A stretch of 59,135 nucleotides of DNA from assembly GCA_016185125.1 (NCBI GenBank), contig JACPOC010000043.1, positions 1-59,135 of the forward strand, read 5' to 3'. The notes beneath the pieces were generated by a model. That model saw only the letters and a list, made by a program, of their open reading frames with translations. It had not been told where the DNA came from and ran no database searches. The position numbers and the translations under genes are program-made. This document shows, piece by piece, positions 38,301 to 47,042 of this stretch (the stretch's first letter is position 1; each line of letters begins with the position of its first letter). This DNA comes from Bacteroidota bacterium. GTDB taxonomy: Bacteria; Bacteroidota; Bacteroidia; B-17B0; Aurantibacillaceae.

Positions 38301-39212
38301 GCAACTTCAACTTCTTCTAACCCAATTTTTACTTACACTAATGCCGGCAGTTATGTAATTAGTTTTACCGTAACCGGAGTAAACAACGCTGTGTTTCCGC
38401 CACTTCAATGTCCGGATACAATTAGTAAGCGCATAACGGTTTTCCCTTTGCCAATACCCGATTTTTCTTTTTTAAATACCTGTCAGGGCTTGGGTAGCGT
38501 GTTCCGCGATTCTTCCATTGTAGCCGTTGGAAATATAGTTGCCTGGACTTGGCAGTTTGGCGATGGCAGTTCTAATTCACCCATCCGTTATCCTGTACAT
38601 ACTTATACCAATCAAGGAACTTACAATGTAAATTTAAACGTGGTTTCTAATTATTCCTGTTCGGCTAATATTACTAAACTGGTAACAGTAAATCCGCAGC
38701 CCAACGCTGAATTTGGAATGACTAATAATCCCGCAGTAGCGCAAGAACCTATTTATTTTTCCGATTTTTCAACTCCTCCGCCTATTACTGGTTGGTATTG
38801 GAATTTTGGCGATGAAGCTTCATCAAGCATTAATAACCCTTCGCACAGTTATCAAAACGCAGGCATTTATGTTATAACTTTAACTGTATTTGATGCCAAT
38901 GGCTGTTCCGATACCATCAGTAAAAAGGTAGAGATTACTTTATTACCACAGGTGCCAACTGCTTTTACTCCAAATAACGATAACACAAACGATTTGTTAT
39001 TTGTAAAAGGCGGCCCTTTTGAAAAAATGCTATTTAGAGTATATGACAGTTGGGGCGAATTAATATTTGAAACTACCAATCAAAAATTAGGTTGGGATGG
39101 AAAGAAGAACGGCATAGATCAACCGGTAGGAGTTTATGTGTGGACCTTGCAAGCAGATATGTACAATAATAGACAGGTGAAAAAAAACGGTGATGTTACT
39201 TTAATACGATAA
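35361..39212 (+). CDS. giant secreted PKD protein with T9SS type B sorting domain (paralogue)
   Basis: A 1283-residue paralogue of the 30909 product with the same order of parts: signal peptide to about 24, IgGFc-binding-like domain (about 25-480), GTVSGG/STNN repeats, three PKD domains near 970, 1063 and 1147 (WNFGSG, WQFGDG, WNFGDE), and a type B sorting tail from about 1195 (PTAFTPNNDNTNDLLF, YDSWGELIFETTN, GVYVWTLQA). It begins within the end of the upstream PorP/SprF gene (17-base overlap) and is followed 2 bases later by a second PorP/SprF gene. The two cargo genes probably arose by tandem duplication of a cargo-plus-PorP unit followed by divergence. Confidence 0.88.
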   Translation: MKTKNRFIIILLFFTLKATISMGQIDTTFWFATPWVTPDHWWKENYVLHISTFNTPSTTIRLRQPSALAPNKYDTTLILGPNQSFDYVFWRDKLATSSNFAYDSLEVRPANTVLPYGLYISSTSNITLVYDVITRPTQFYNPETFSLKGQNGLGLEFVCPFQTRWFNQPLGGDLNGDGVTTQPKQQINIVASQPNTVVWITPKCNVVGHAANVTYSVLLTNYGSAYTVENLVQNTTVAGNNLSGSIVVANKPISVTVADDSVRGVTGCFDLMGDQIVPVDIVGTDYILNKGFMNAAEPDGAYVVATENFTQLTINDGVVTTTLINRGDTYQYKTTQSLTYVNATKPVYCLHATGNGCELGEALLPPLNCAGSNLVAFTRNTPQNFRLNILCKNGAQSTFTLNNSTSTVTVPITASDFTVVPGTATLAGGPYYGAQLNLQNPATLPIGSYTIGNNADVFALGVIDGGPTTGTLFHYMSSFLRKTVVKTATLNPVCVGNSPTVALTGTVSGGAITGIWTTANGSGTFSPYTSTVNTISTIYNLSNNDTLQTTIKFYLTSTGNCIPKKDSVLVTVNQRPKVFVGSVTPMCKNNITPITLTGTVSNALGGTWTGGNGGAFGVPGVNTTYTPSAADLAANTITLTLSSSGPLAGCANAAKTLTVGFTPPPIVSAGPSTYVCTNSQTLLLNGNVSGGTNTGLWNTTGTGLFLPGSANTTATYVLSASDLTVSSIGFTLSSTNNGNCNSVKDNMIVTVNQKPTVIAPINDSVCDNAATIALTGTVNGGGSTNMGFWTYSGTGNVLPANSINATYTLSVNDQLGGTINFVLHSAGTLCPAETDTFKVTVLKAPILQLSSLSPTVCNNTPITLTPTITGATSYTWNSATSGTFLPVSGAISPSATVLNGQYLPSGSDISNGTVGLNLIASIGSCSATTSFTVGFQPSPAANFNYSVIRCKDSPIIFSDASSSNGTSGLTYNWNFGSGTSATSTSSNPIFTYTNAGSYVISFTVTGVNNAVFPPLQCPDTISKRITVFPLPIPDFSFLNTCQGLGSVFRDSSIVAVGNIVAWTWQFGDGSSNSPIRYPVHTYTNQGTYNVNLNVVSNYSCSANITKLVTVNPQPNAEFGMTNNPAVAQEPIYFSDFSTPPPITGWYWNFGDEASSSINNPSHSYQNAGIYVITLTVFDANGCSDTISKKVEITLLPQVPTAFTPNNDNTNDLLFVKGGPFEKMLFRVYDSWGELIFETTNQKLGWDGKKNGIDQPVGVYVWTLQADMYNNRQVKKNGDVTLIR

Positions 39213-39214
39213 GC

Positions 39215-40210
39215 ATGAAAAATTTCAGAATTTACATATTGGTGTGTTGCCTGAGTGTTGCTTCGGCCTTAAGAGCCCAAGATTTTCACTTAAGCTTATA
39301 CGATGCCGCGCCTTTGTTTTTAAATCCTGCTATGACAGGTTTAGTGGATGGCAAAATGAGGGTGCACGGCCAATACCGCAGCCAATGGAATGCGGTTGCT
39401 TACAAACCATATACAACGGCGCTTGTAAGTTTTGATATGCCAAAAGGTAAATGGGGCTTTGGCGGGCAGATAAGTAATATGCGCGCGGGCATAGGTAATT
39501 ACAATGTTTTTCAAGCCTTAGGTTCAGTGGCTTACGCGGTGCCATTCGATAAAAATAAATTTCATAATCTTTCAATAGGTTTGCAGGCAGGCTTTACCCA
39601 AAAGCGCATCGAGTATCAGGTTTTTTCATTTGACAATCAATGGAGTAATAAAGATGGCGGAACTTTTGATAAAAGTCTGAACAACAATGAAAATTTTGGA
39701 AGCCAGGTTGTATTCCAAGAAGCCGTAAATGCAGGCTTACTTTATTTTTACGCCAAACAGCAATCCAGGCTTAATCCGTTTATTGGGTTAAGTGCTTTTA
39801 ATCTTACTCAGCCCAAAGAAACTTTTTTAGGCGGAAACAATCGTTTGCCGATGAGGTTTTACGGTCATGCAGGCATACGCGTAAACGTTAGTGAGTTGTT
39901 ATACTTCATTCCAAAGGTTTTAGTATATAAGCAAGCGAACATCATCCAACAAACTTATGCCATGGATGCGGGGTATTATTTTAAAGGAGAAAAGTTGTAT
40001 GCTCTTGCAGGATATGTTTTTAGGGTAAATGATGCCAGTGTGGCTTACATTGGTTTTAAAAAGGATAATTATATAATGAAGGTGGGTTATGATTTTAATA
40101 CATCAACATTAAGAGGCACATCCAAATCCCGGGGCGCCTTTGAGATATCATTAACTTGGCTGGGAAAAAAATACAAAAATCAAGAAATTAAAAATTGCCC
40201 AAGATTATAG
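39215..40210 (+). CDS. PorP/SprF-family T9SS outer-membrane protein (second copy)
   Basis: A 331-residue protein with a signal peptide ending near LRAQ. The family motif is DFHLSLYDAAPLFLNPAMTG, followed by VHGQYRSQWNAVAYKPYTT and a beta-barrel pattern to the end. It pairs with the type B cargo gene immediately upstream (2-base gap), as the first copy pairs with its own. The two PorP/SprF copies are clearly diverged, which fits separate cargo. Nine bases separate it from the OmpA-type gene. Confidence 0.9.
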   Translation: MKNFRIYILVCCLSVASALRAQDFHLSLYDAAPLFLNPAMTGLVDGKMRVHGQYRSQWNAVAYKPYTTALVSFDMPKGKWGFGGQISNMRAGIGNYNVFQALGSVAYAVPFDKNKFHNLSIGLQAGFTQKRIEYQVFSFDNQWSNKDGGTFDKSLNNNENFGSQVVFQEAVNAGLLYFYAKQQSRLNPFIGLSAFNLTQPKETFLGGNNRLPMRFYGHAGIRVNVSELLYFIPKVLVYKQANIIQQTYAMDAGYYFKGEKLYALAGYVFRVNDASVAYIGFKKDNYIMKVGYDFNTSTLRGTSKSRGAFEISLTWLGKKYKNQEIKNCPRL

Positions 40211-40219
40211 AAACAGTAT

Positions 40220-42328
40220 ATGTTTAAAGTAAGATCATTTTTTCTGTTACTACTTGTGTTAACAGTTGTTAGAGGAATTTCTCAATCAAAAAAAGTATGG
40301 ATGGAACTGGCGGATAACGCCTATGAGAAAAAGGATTTTGCTACGGCGGCCGTTTATTACGCCAAGGTGCTTGATGATACAACCGTGCTTAAAAATTACG
40401 TATTACCTTATGAAACCCAGATTGTAAATTTAAAAATGAAATCCCTTTTTAAAGTACCTGAACTAAAGGTTTTAAAAAAAAGAGATAGTATAAATACAGC
40501 CAAAGAAAACATTGTTAACAGCAGTAAATACGATTTTGTTATTTACCGGCTAGCCCAAAGTTACCGTCAAAATTACGATTACCCAAAGGCAGCCGAACAA
40601 TTTAAAAAATGTGTGGAGAGAAAAGTTTACCCCGATGCACCGTATTATTATGGTCTATCCTTAATGGCTATCAAACAATACAAAACCGCCTTATATATTT
40701 TTGATCAGTACACAAACGCTCACGAAGGCTCCGATTCACTCATGAAACTGGCGGTTAAAAAACAATCGGCCTGTTATTTTGCTTTAGATACTTTAGCGGG
40801 AAAAAAACTTATTAAAGTAAAGTTAATGGATACATTAGTCTTTAACCGGGGCACCACCAGTTTCGCACCTATGTATTCTCTTTCAAATGATAAATTAATT
40901 TTTACAAGTGCACGCAAAGGGGGCGTAGTTACTGATCCTGAAAAACAAGATTCTAAATACTTTTGCGATCTTTATTACACCACTTTAGAAGATACGATTT
41001 GGCAACGTCCGGTTAACTTTGGAAGGCCGGTAAACACCTCTTTGCATGAAGGTGCCGCCGTATTTACTCCTGAAGAGGTAATGTTATTTACGCGCTGGAG
41101 TGATAACAATCGCAACGAATCATTTATTTATATGGCACGCACTTTAAACGGTCGCTTTTATGAGGCCATGAAGTTGGGTACAGGTATTAATACACCGGGA
41201 TATAAATCGCAGCAACCATTTGTAAGTACCGATGGAAAAACGCTTTTCTTTTCATCCAACCGGCCGGGCGGTAAAGGAGGTTTTGATTTATGGATGGCTT
41301 CTATTGATGAAAATGGATTTATTGGTAACGCTAAAAACATGGGTGCGCCCATTAATACGCAAGGCGATGAGATTACTCCCTTCTTTCATAACATAAGTAA
41401 TACGTTATATTATAGCACCAATGGTTTGCCCGGAATTGGCGGTTTTGACGTATTTAAATCATCTTTAAATGTGGATGATTCGGCCTATCAGGCACCAATT
41501 AATTTAAATACTCCCATTAATTCAAGCAAAGATGACGCCTATTTTATAATGGAACGATTAGGTACAAAAGGGTTTTTTGCAAGCGATAGAGTACCATGCG
41601 AGGGAGGCCACTGCTATAAGATTTTTGAATATATAAATGAGCCCGTTATTTTTAGTGTAGAAGGAATTGTTTTTGACTCAGAAACCAATGAGCCCATTTC
41701 GAACGCCTTGGTTACTATCAGAGATGTGCACGATGGCGAAGAGCCTTATTTTATTGCCACAGATGATAAAGGGTTTTACAGCACACCTTTAAAACCTCAC
41801 CTCGAATTTTTTATGAAGGCGCAAAAAAATAAATATTTTGGTAGTGCGGCAAGCATTGCAACCAAAGGCCTTACAACATCATCTGTAATTGTGCAGGATT
41901 TCTTTTTAAGTAAAATTCCGGAAGGAGATATTGAAATTGAAGGTATAGAATATGACTTTAATAAATTCACTTTAAGGCCTAAATCAATGGAAAGCCTTAA
42001 TAAAATTGTGGATCTTTTAAAACTAAACGATAATTTAACTATTGAATTAAGCGCGCACACCGATGCTCGTGGTAATGATGCTTATAATATGAAACTCTCA
42101 CAAGGGCGCGCGCAAAGTTGTGTGGATTATATGCTTAGTAAAGGCATACCCAAAAAACGTATCCTTGCTCATGGCTATGGCGAAACCAAGCCTATTATTC
42201 CAGAATCTGCTATTAATACAATGGTTCCTAAAAGTGCGGAGTTTGAAGCTGCTCATCAAAAGAACAGAAGAACCGCTTTTAGAGTTATTGGTGAATCTAA
42301 GATCAATATCATTAATAAAACGCAGTAG
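40220..42328 (+). CDS. OmpA-family TPR/PD40 envelope protein closing the T9SS operon
   Basis: A 702-residue protein with a signal peptide, N-terminal TPR-like helices (about 25-190), and PD40 propeller repeats (about 215-450; KLIFTSARKGG, TLFFSSNRPGGKGGFDLW). Next come a carboxypeptidase-regulatory-like domain with FDSETNEPISNALVTI near 485 and an OmpA domain from about 575 (IEYDFNKFTLRPKS, HTDARGNDAYNMKLSQGRAQ) with the peptidoglycan-binding Asp and Arg. It has the same layout as the 20717 product. Such proteins often end SprF-type operons and are thought to tie the cargo or its porin partner to the cell wall. Confidence 0.87.
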   Translation: MFKVRSFFLLLLVLTVVRGISQSKKVWMELADNAYEKKDFATAAVYYAKVLDDTTVLKNYVLPYETQIVNLKMKSLFKVPELKVLKKRDSINTAKENIVNSSKYDFVIYRLAQSYRQNYDYPKAAEQFKKCVERKVYPDAPYYYGLSLMAIKQYKTALYIFDQYTNAHEGSDSLMKLAVKKQSACYFALDTLAGKKLIKVKLMDTLVFNRGTTSFAPMYSLSNDKLIFTSARKGGVVTDPEKQDSKYFCDLYYTTLEDTIWQRPVNFGRPVNTSLHEGAAVFTPEEVMLFTRWSDNNRNESFIYMARTLNGRFYEAMKLGTGINTPGYKSQQPFVSTDGKTLFFSSNRPGGKGGFDLWMASIDENGFIGNAKNMGAPINTQGDEITPFFHNISNTLYYSTNGLPGIGGFDVFKSSLNVDDSAYQAPINLNTPINSSKDDAYFIMERLGTKGFFASDRVPCEGGHCYKIFEYINEPVIFSVEGIVFDSETNEPISNALVTIRDVHDGEEPYFIATDDKGFYSTPLKPHLEFFMKAQKNKYFGSAASIATKGLTTSSVIVQDFFLSKIPEGDIEIEGIEYDFNKFTLRPKSMESLNKIVDLLKLNDNLTIELSAHTDARGNDAYNMKLSQGRAQSCVDYMLSKGIPKKRILAHGYGETKPIIPESAINTMVPKSAEFEAAHQKNRRTAFRVIGESKINIINKTQ

Positions 42329-42353
42329 TGAAGCTTATTAATTACAGAATTAA

Positions 42354-42629
42354 ATGGCAAGGCTTCACTATAACATTATTATAAAAGGAAAAGTGCAAGG
42401 CGTTAATTACCGGACCAACGCCCAAGCGCAGGCGCATAAATTTAACCTTACAGGTTTTGTGAAAAATTTACCTAAAGTAGGAGTATACGCTGAGGTAGAA
42501 GGTACGGAAGAAAATATTAATAAATTTATTGAATGGTGTTATGTAGGTCCTAAGTTAGCCAAGGTAACCGAAGTTTTAGCGGAAGAATCTGAATTAGTAG
42601 GTTACACTACATTTGAAGTAAAGCGATAA
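42354..42629 (+). CDS. acyP: acylphosphatase
   Basis: A 91-residue single-domain enzyme that hydrolyses acyl phosphates. The phosphate loop is GKVQGVNYR with catalytic Arg20, and GFVKNLP carries catalytic Asn38; both are at the expected spacing. The usual Phe before Arg is Tyr here, a common variation. Length is normal. It follows the T9SS operon by 25 bases and may be read through from it. Confidence 0.93.
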   Translation: MARLHYNIIIKGKVQGVNYRTNAQAQAHKFNLTGFVKNLPKVGVYAEVEGTEENINKFIEWCYVGPKLAKVTEVLAEESELVGYTTFEVKR

Positions 42630-42717
42630 ATTTTTGTTGAATAACAGACAAAATTATTCAACCTTTAACATCTGCGGTTCTCAATGCAATCAAAACCTTT
42701 GATGCCTTTTGTTGTGA

Positions 42718-43092
42718 TTATTCATTAGTAAGCCGCCGGGAAGATAATTTTCCTTGAGGACCATAATAATGTGTTTCGCTATACGCCAGTAAAGGGATAT
42801 AGATAAATCCTAAAAGAATTAAACCGGCAGTAAAAGTATTGTCTTTTCCAAATGAAAGAGAAACGCAGTGAATAACAATAATAAAAATGATAACATTTAC
42901 GCCGGGAATAAAAAGCAATAAAGTCCACCACCACGGTTTGCCTACAATGCGCAGCAGAACCACAAAACTATAAACAGGCACCAAACTAGCCCAACCCGGC
43001 TTGCCGGCTTTCTCAAAAATTTTCCAACGGGAGGTTAGTATTAATACTAAGATGCCCAGATAAATAATACATAAAATAATTAAAGGCCCCAT
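42718..43092 (-). CDS. DUF5684-like membrane protein
   Basis: A 124-residue protein with three to four membrane segments. The motif KAGKPGWASLVPVYSFVVLL near residue 28, followed by IVGKPWWWTLLLFIPGVN, is typical of the DUF5684 group, which is sometimes found joined or close to signal peptidase genes. Function is unknown. It is the last gene of a leftward run that begins with proS and includes lpxD and the H-NOX gene. Confidence 0.75.
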   Translation of the reverse strand: MGPLIILCIIYLGILVLILTSRWKIFEKAGKPGWASLVPVYSFVVLLRIVGKPWWWTLLLFIPGVNVIIFIIVIHCVSLSFGKDNTFTAGLILLGFIYIPLLAYSETHYYGPQGKLSSRRLTNE

Positions 43093-43171
43093 GTTTTTCG
43101 CTTTTGTTAATCAAATTTAGCGAAAAAAAAGCAATACTCGACGATAATTAAATGGATTTAGTAGTTAAATT

Positions 43172-43729
43172 TTAAACAAATTCTACACGAATCTGAACCC
43201 TTTCATCGTTTGGGCTTGTGGTTGACTCTACCTTTATTTTGTTTCCCTCGTGGTAATATTGTGCAATACCTTTTATAATACCAACTGCCAAAGCACCCAT
43301 TTTTCGCTCTGAGTAATAATCTATCATTAAAAGTTTATCATGCACGCGCGAAACGTTTAAAACCGGCGGATTAGCGTTGCTATTTTCCTTTCTAACTGCC
43401 TTATGCATAATAAGTTCGGTATACAAAAGCATTTCAAAGGTTTTCCATTCGGGATCTACGTATTTTTTGTATAAAGCCATTAGGTCAGGAACCATTCCTT
43501 CTCCAAATTTTTCTTTAAGAGTATCTTCCGATAAACCGGTTATGTGTGAGGCTTCTCCCACAATGGCTTCCATTTCCAACAATGGATAATTTTGATGCGG
43601 ATCAAAGACTTTAATTCCCACACCCGAATCCTGAAGCAGTTTATCCCAAACACCGGAGCCATACGTTTTTTCTACAAAGCGCTGCAGAAGAATAAATGTG
43701 GAACCGTGCATTAACGAAGCGTTTTTCAT
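43172..43729 (-). CDS. stand-alone heme-nitric oxide binding (H-NOX/HNOB) domain protein
   Basis: A 185-residue protein that matches H-NOX gas sensors along its length: MHGSTFILLQRFVEKTYG at the N-terminus, then a mixed alpha-beta domain. Key residues are present in frame with the family: proximal heme ligand His109 and the Y-x-S-x-R propionate motif at Tyr138, Ser140, Arg142. The same 29-, 31- and 33-residue spacings occur in the well-studied Thermoanaerobacter protein (102, 131, 133, 135). Five residues after the Arg, where O2-binding members have a distal Tyr, this protein has Leu147, which points to NO rather than O2 sensing. If translation starts at Met7, all numbers drop by six. No kinase, cyclase or chemoreceptor domain is fused or adjacent. 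Confidence 0.85.
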   Translation of the reverse strand: MKNASLMHGSTFILLQRFVEKTYGSGVWDKLLQDSGVGIKVFDPHQNYPLLEMEAIVGEASHITGLSEDTLKEKFGEGMVPDLMALYKKYVDPEWKTFEMLLYTELIMHKAVRKENSNANPPVLNVSRVHDKLLMIDYYSERKMGALAVGIIKGIAQYYHEGNKIKVESTTSPNDERVQIRVEFV

Positions 43730-43767
43730 TCTAATTATAATATTTTGTATTTTATTTTTTTTGAAGA

Positions 43768-44700
43768 TTATTTATTGTATAATTTTTTTATTAAAAAAGG
43801 TAATTGCTTTGTTGCAAAAAGCTCGCGCATTTTATCTTTTGCCGGAGCCGCGGGCGTTCCAAAATAAGTTTTTCCCTTACTAACGTTTTCGCCCAAACCA
43901 CTTTGCGCTAAAATAACCGCGCCGTCTTCAATTTTAATACCGCTACTGATGCCCACTTGTCCCCACATGGTAACTTTATTGCCAATTGTGCAACAGCCGG
44001 CAATGCCCACCTGCGCGGCAAGCAAACACATTTCGCCAATTTCGGTATCATGGCCAATATGTACCTGATTATCTAAAATAGAACCTTTACCAATTTTGGT
44101 TACCGCGCTTACTCCTTTATCAATAGTGCAATTGGAGCCAAGAACCACATCGTCTTCAATAATTACAGTTCCGCAAGTGTTGAGCGCTTCAAAGTGGGTA
44201 GTTCGGTTTTTAAAATAAAAGGCATCGCTGCCAATGGTAGTATTTGAATGAATAATGACATTTTTTCCAATGATGCAATTATCATAAACTACAACATTAG
44301 GATGAAGAATAGAATTATTGCCAATGCTTACGTTATTTCCTACAAAACAGCCGGGCATAATGGTAACATTTTTACCAAGCTTGGCAGTTGAACTTATATT
44401 TTGTGAAGAATAATTTTTAGGTTGAAAGTGCAATGTTAAACTATTAAAGGCACTAAAAGGTTGGGGATGAATAATCAATGCTTTCCCTTCAGGACAATCA
44501 ACTTCTTTATTGATGATAATTGTGGAAGCCGCGCTGTGCAGGGCTTTATCGTAATACTTGGGATGATCTACAAAAACAACATCGCCTTTTTGTACACGGT
44601 GAATTTCGTTAAAGCCCGTTATGATGTGATTTTCATCACCAATAAATGGAGCGCTAATTAATGAAGATATTTCTTTGAGGGTAGTAGGATTTATCTGCAT
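43768..44700 (-). CDS. lpxD: LpxD-type UDP-3-O-acylglucosamine N-acyltransferase (short form)
   Basis: A 310-residue protein with an N-terminal uridine-binding-like domain (about 1-95) and a left-handed beta helix of hexapeptide repeats (ILHPNVVVYDNCIIG and similar). The catalytic-type histidine is in NQVHIGHDTEIG near 215. LpxD adds the second acyl chain to UDP-acyl-glucosamine in lipid A synthesis. At 310 residues it is shorter than the usual 340, so it may be the second LpxD-like paralogue that many Bacteroidota carry, with a different sugar substrate. No lpxC, fabZ or lpxA gene is beside it. It lies 3 bases after the hypothetical gene upstream. Confidence 0.82.
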   Translation of the reverse strand: MQINPTTLKEISSLISAPFIGDENHIITGFNEIHRVQKGDVVFVDHPKYYDKALHSAASTIIINKEVDCPEGKALIIHPQPFSAFNSLTLHFQPKNYSSQNISSTAKLGKNVTIMPGCFVGNNVSIGNNSILHPNVVVYDNCIIGKNVIIHSNTTIGSDAFYFKNRTTHFEALNTCGTVIIEDDVVLGSNCTIDKGVSAVTKIGKGSILDNQVHIGHDTEIGEMCLLAAQVGIAGCCTIGNKVTMWGQVGISSGIKIEDGAVILAQSGLGENVSKGKTYFGTPAAPAKDKMRELFATKQLPFLIKKLYNK

Positions 44701-44703
44701 TTT

Positions 44704-45414
44704 TTACAAATTAACATCTTCTTCATTTAAGTTAACCGTTCCTGAACCATACCCCAGCCTTTTGCCTGTGCGCAAGGAAGCGCTGTTTTGTTTTTCCTGC
44801 ATTTCAGAAACGCTAACTTGTTTTACCGAATCGTAAGGAGGTGTAAACAGATCAAATTGCACCGCAAAAATAATAAGTTCGTTCATAATTTCAGTAAGCA
44901 TTTCTTTGGTAAGGGGCGCCTCACTAAAGTTCATAAACTTATAGCCAATCTGCGTTTTAGTTTCAATAAAAAACTTTTTTTCACGATTAACAAAAATACG
45001 TGCGATTAAGTAACCAAGATCATTCAGCCGGTTATATTTATAGGAGTCGGCCAAAAAATTGTACACGTTAATTATGCCGCAAAAAGAATTTAATTCGTTG
45101 TTTTTTATATAACCGGTTTTAAACATGGGATGCGCATGATCAAATTCAAACACGTTGGAGTGCATGTAAAAATCAAGAATATCTCCCGCTACTTTAATCT
45201 GCATGGATTGCGGACTAACATCTTTATAATTAACTGTTATGCGACGATCAATTTTAGAAGCATCCACGCTTAATTCATCCATCCGTTCTTTAGCCACTTC
45301 TTTAAGCAAAGTAAAAACTCCGATGGTATTGGTAAATACATCTTGTTTCATTACCGATTTTTCGGTCAGAAGTTTCAGAATGGTTTGTTTTTGTTTTTCC
45401 TGAATATCACTCAT
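44704..45414 (-). CDS. conserved hypothetical cytosolic protein
   Basis: A 236-residue protein with no signal peptide or membrane segment. It is rich in charged residues, with a well-ordered middle (NVFEFDHAHPMFKTGYIKNN, CGIINVYNFLADSYKYNRLN) and a low-complexity, Ser/Gly-rich tail ending in an acidic segment. I do not recognise the family. It is placed 12 bases after proS and 3 bases before lpxD, so it is translated as part of that operon. Confidence 0.75.
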   Translation of the reverse strand: MSDIQEKQKQTILKLLTEKSVMKQDVFTNTIGVFTLLKEVAKERMDELSVDASKIDRRITVNYKDVSPQSMQIKVAGDILDFYMHSNVFEFDHAHPMFKTGYIKNNELNSFCGIINVYNFLADSYKYNRLNDLGYLIARIFVNREKKFFIETKTQIGYKFMNFSEAPLTKEMLTEIMNELIIFAVQFDLFTPPYDSVKQVSVSEMQEKQNSASLRTGKRLGYGSGTVNLNEEDVNL

Positions 45415-45426
45415 CTGTTTATTTTT

Positions 45427-46905
45427 TTAATAAGCCCTTGCAAATAATACGCGTTGGGTGCTTGGTTTTCCGCTGTAAATACACGCGCCGTTTTCTTGAA
45501 TATTATTTAAAGGAATACATCTGATTGTAGCTTTTGTTTCTTCTTTTATTTTTTCTTCCGTTTCCGAAGTTCCATCCCAATGTGCATACACAAATCCGGT
45601 TTTTTCATCCAGAATATTTTTAAATTCTTCGTAAGTATTCGCTTTGTGCGACATTTTTTCGCGGCGTTCTAAAGCGCGCTTAAATAAGTTAGACTGTATT
45701 TCTTCTAAAAGGTTAACAATATAATTCTCAATTTCATCTATTTTAACAATTTCTTTGGTGAGATTATCCCTTCGTGCAATTTCTACTGTTCCGTTTGCAA
45801 GGTCTCTTTCTCCAAGGGCAATCCTAACCGGGATTCCTTTTAATTCATATTCGGCAAATTTCCAACCCGGGCGTTGCGAATCTCTGTCATCAAATTTTAC
45901 CGAAATATTTCTTTGCACCAGTTTAGCTTTTATAACAGCCGCCACTTCCGAAAGTTTTTTTAAACCTTCATGGCCTTTATAAATTGGTACAATTACCACT
46001 TGTGTAGGTGCCAATTTAGGCGGAATAACCAGGCCGTTATTATCGCTGTGGCTCATGATTAAGGCGCCCATTAAGCGTGTACTAACGCCCCAACTTGTTG
46101 CCCAAACATAATCAAGTTTACCGTCTTTGTTTGCAAATTTTACATCAAAAGCTTTAGCAAAGTTTTGTCCAAGAAAATGAGAGGTTCCGGCTTGTAAGGC
46201 TTTACCATCCTGCATCATCGCCTCAATGGTAAAAGTGTCATCGGCTCCGGCAAAACGTTCGTTGGCAGTTTTTACTCCTTTAATTACAGGAACGGCCATC
46301 CAGTTTTCAGCAAAATCGGCATACACTTCCAGCATTTTTTTTGTTTCCTCAATAGCTTCGGCTTTAGTGGCATGAGCGGTGTGTCCTTCCTGCCATAAAA
46401 ATTCGGTAGTGCGTAAAAACAAACGCGTACGCATTTCCCATCTAACAACATTTGCCCATTGATTAATCAGCAGGGGAAGGTCGCGGTAACTTTCAATCCA
46501 ACCCCGATAAGTGTTCCAGATAATGGCTTCACTGGTTGGGCGCACAATCAATTCTTCATCCAATTTTGCTTCAGGATCTACAATTAATTTCCCTTTATTA
46601 TTTGGATCGGATTTTAATCGGTAATGAGTTACAATGGCACATTCTTTGGCAAAGCCTTCCGCGTTTTTTTCTTCTGCTTCAAAAAGGCTTTTAGGAATAA
46701 ATAAGGGGAAATAAGCGTTTACGTGACCTGTATCTTTAAACATTTTGTCGAGTGCTTGCTGCATTTTTTCCCATATAGCGTAACCATGCGGTTTAATCAC
46801 CATACACCCGCGAACGGCGCTGTGATCGGCCAAATCGGCTTCTACAACAATATCGTTATACCATTTACTGTAATCCTGCTCTTGTGGAGTAATAACTTTG
46901 CTCAT
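45427..46905 (-). CDS. proS: prolyl-tRNA synthetase, eukaryote/archaeon-like form
   Basis: A 492-residue class-II aminoacyl-tRNA synthetase that charges tRNA-Pro. Motif 2 is visible in [20 protein letters not shown], followed by [13 protein letters not shown] (active site), and motif 3 includes [16 protein letters not shown]. The anticodon-binding domain begins near 300 ([12 protein letters not shown]), and the C-terminal tail ends in Tyr. The absence of the internal editing domain and the roughly 490-residue length mark the archaeal/eukaryotic-like type usual in Bacteroidota. It leads a leftward operon. Confidence 0.96.
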   Translation of the reverse strand: MSKVITPQEQDYSKWYNDIVVEADLADHSAVRGCMVIKPHGYAIWEKMQQALDKMFKDTGHVNAYFPLFIPKSLFEAEEKNAEGFAKECAIVTHYRLKSDPNNKGKLIVDPEAKLDEELIVRPTSEAIIWNTYRGWIESYRDLPLLINQWANVVRWEMRTRLFLRTTEFLWQEGHTAHATKAEAIEETKKMLEVYADFAENWMAVPVIKGVKTANERFAGADDTFTIEAMMQDGKALQAGTSHFLGQNFAKAFDVKFANKDGKLDYVWATSWGVSTRLMGALIMSHSDNNGLVIPPKLAPTQVVIVPIYKGHEGLKKLSEVAAVIKAKLVQRNISVKFDDRDSQRPGWKFAEYELKGIPVRIALGERDLANGTVEIARRDNLTKEIVKIDEIENYIVNLLEEIQSNLFKRALERREKMSHKANTYEEFKNILDEKTGFVYAHWDGTSETEEKIKEETKATIRCIPLNNIQENGACIYSGKPSTQRVLFARAY

Positions 46906-47042
46906 AAAATTTTATAATTTGAACTTAAAATTTGTTAAAATAGCCATTTGCCAAATAATGTAAATAACAAGTATTAATCGGTTCAATTTTCGTAAATTTA
47001 CATATAATCTCCGCAATTATTAATGCCTTAAAAAGATTTGCG

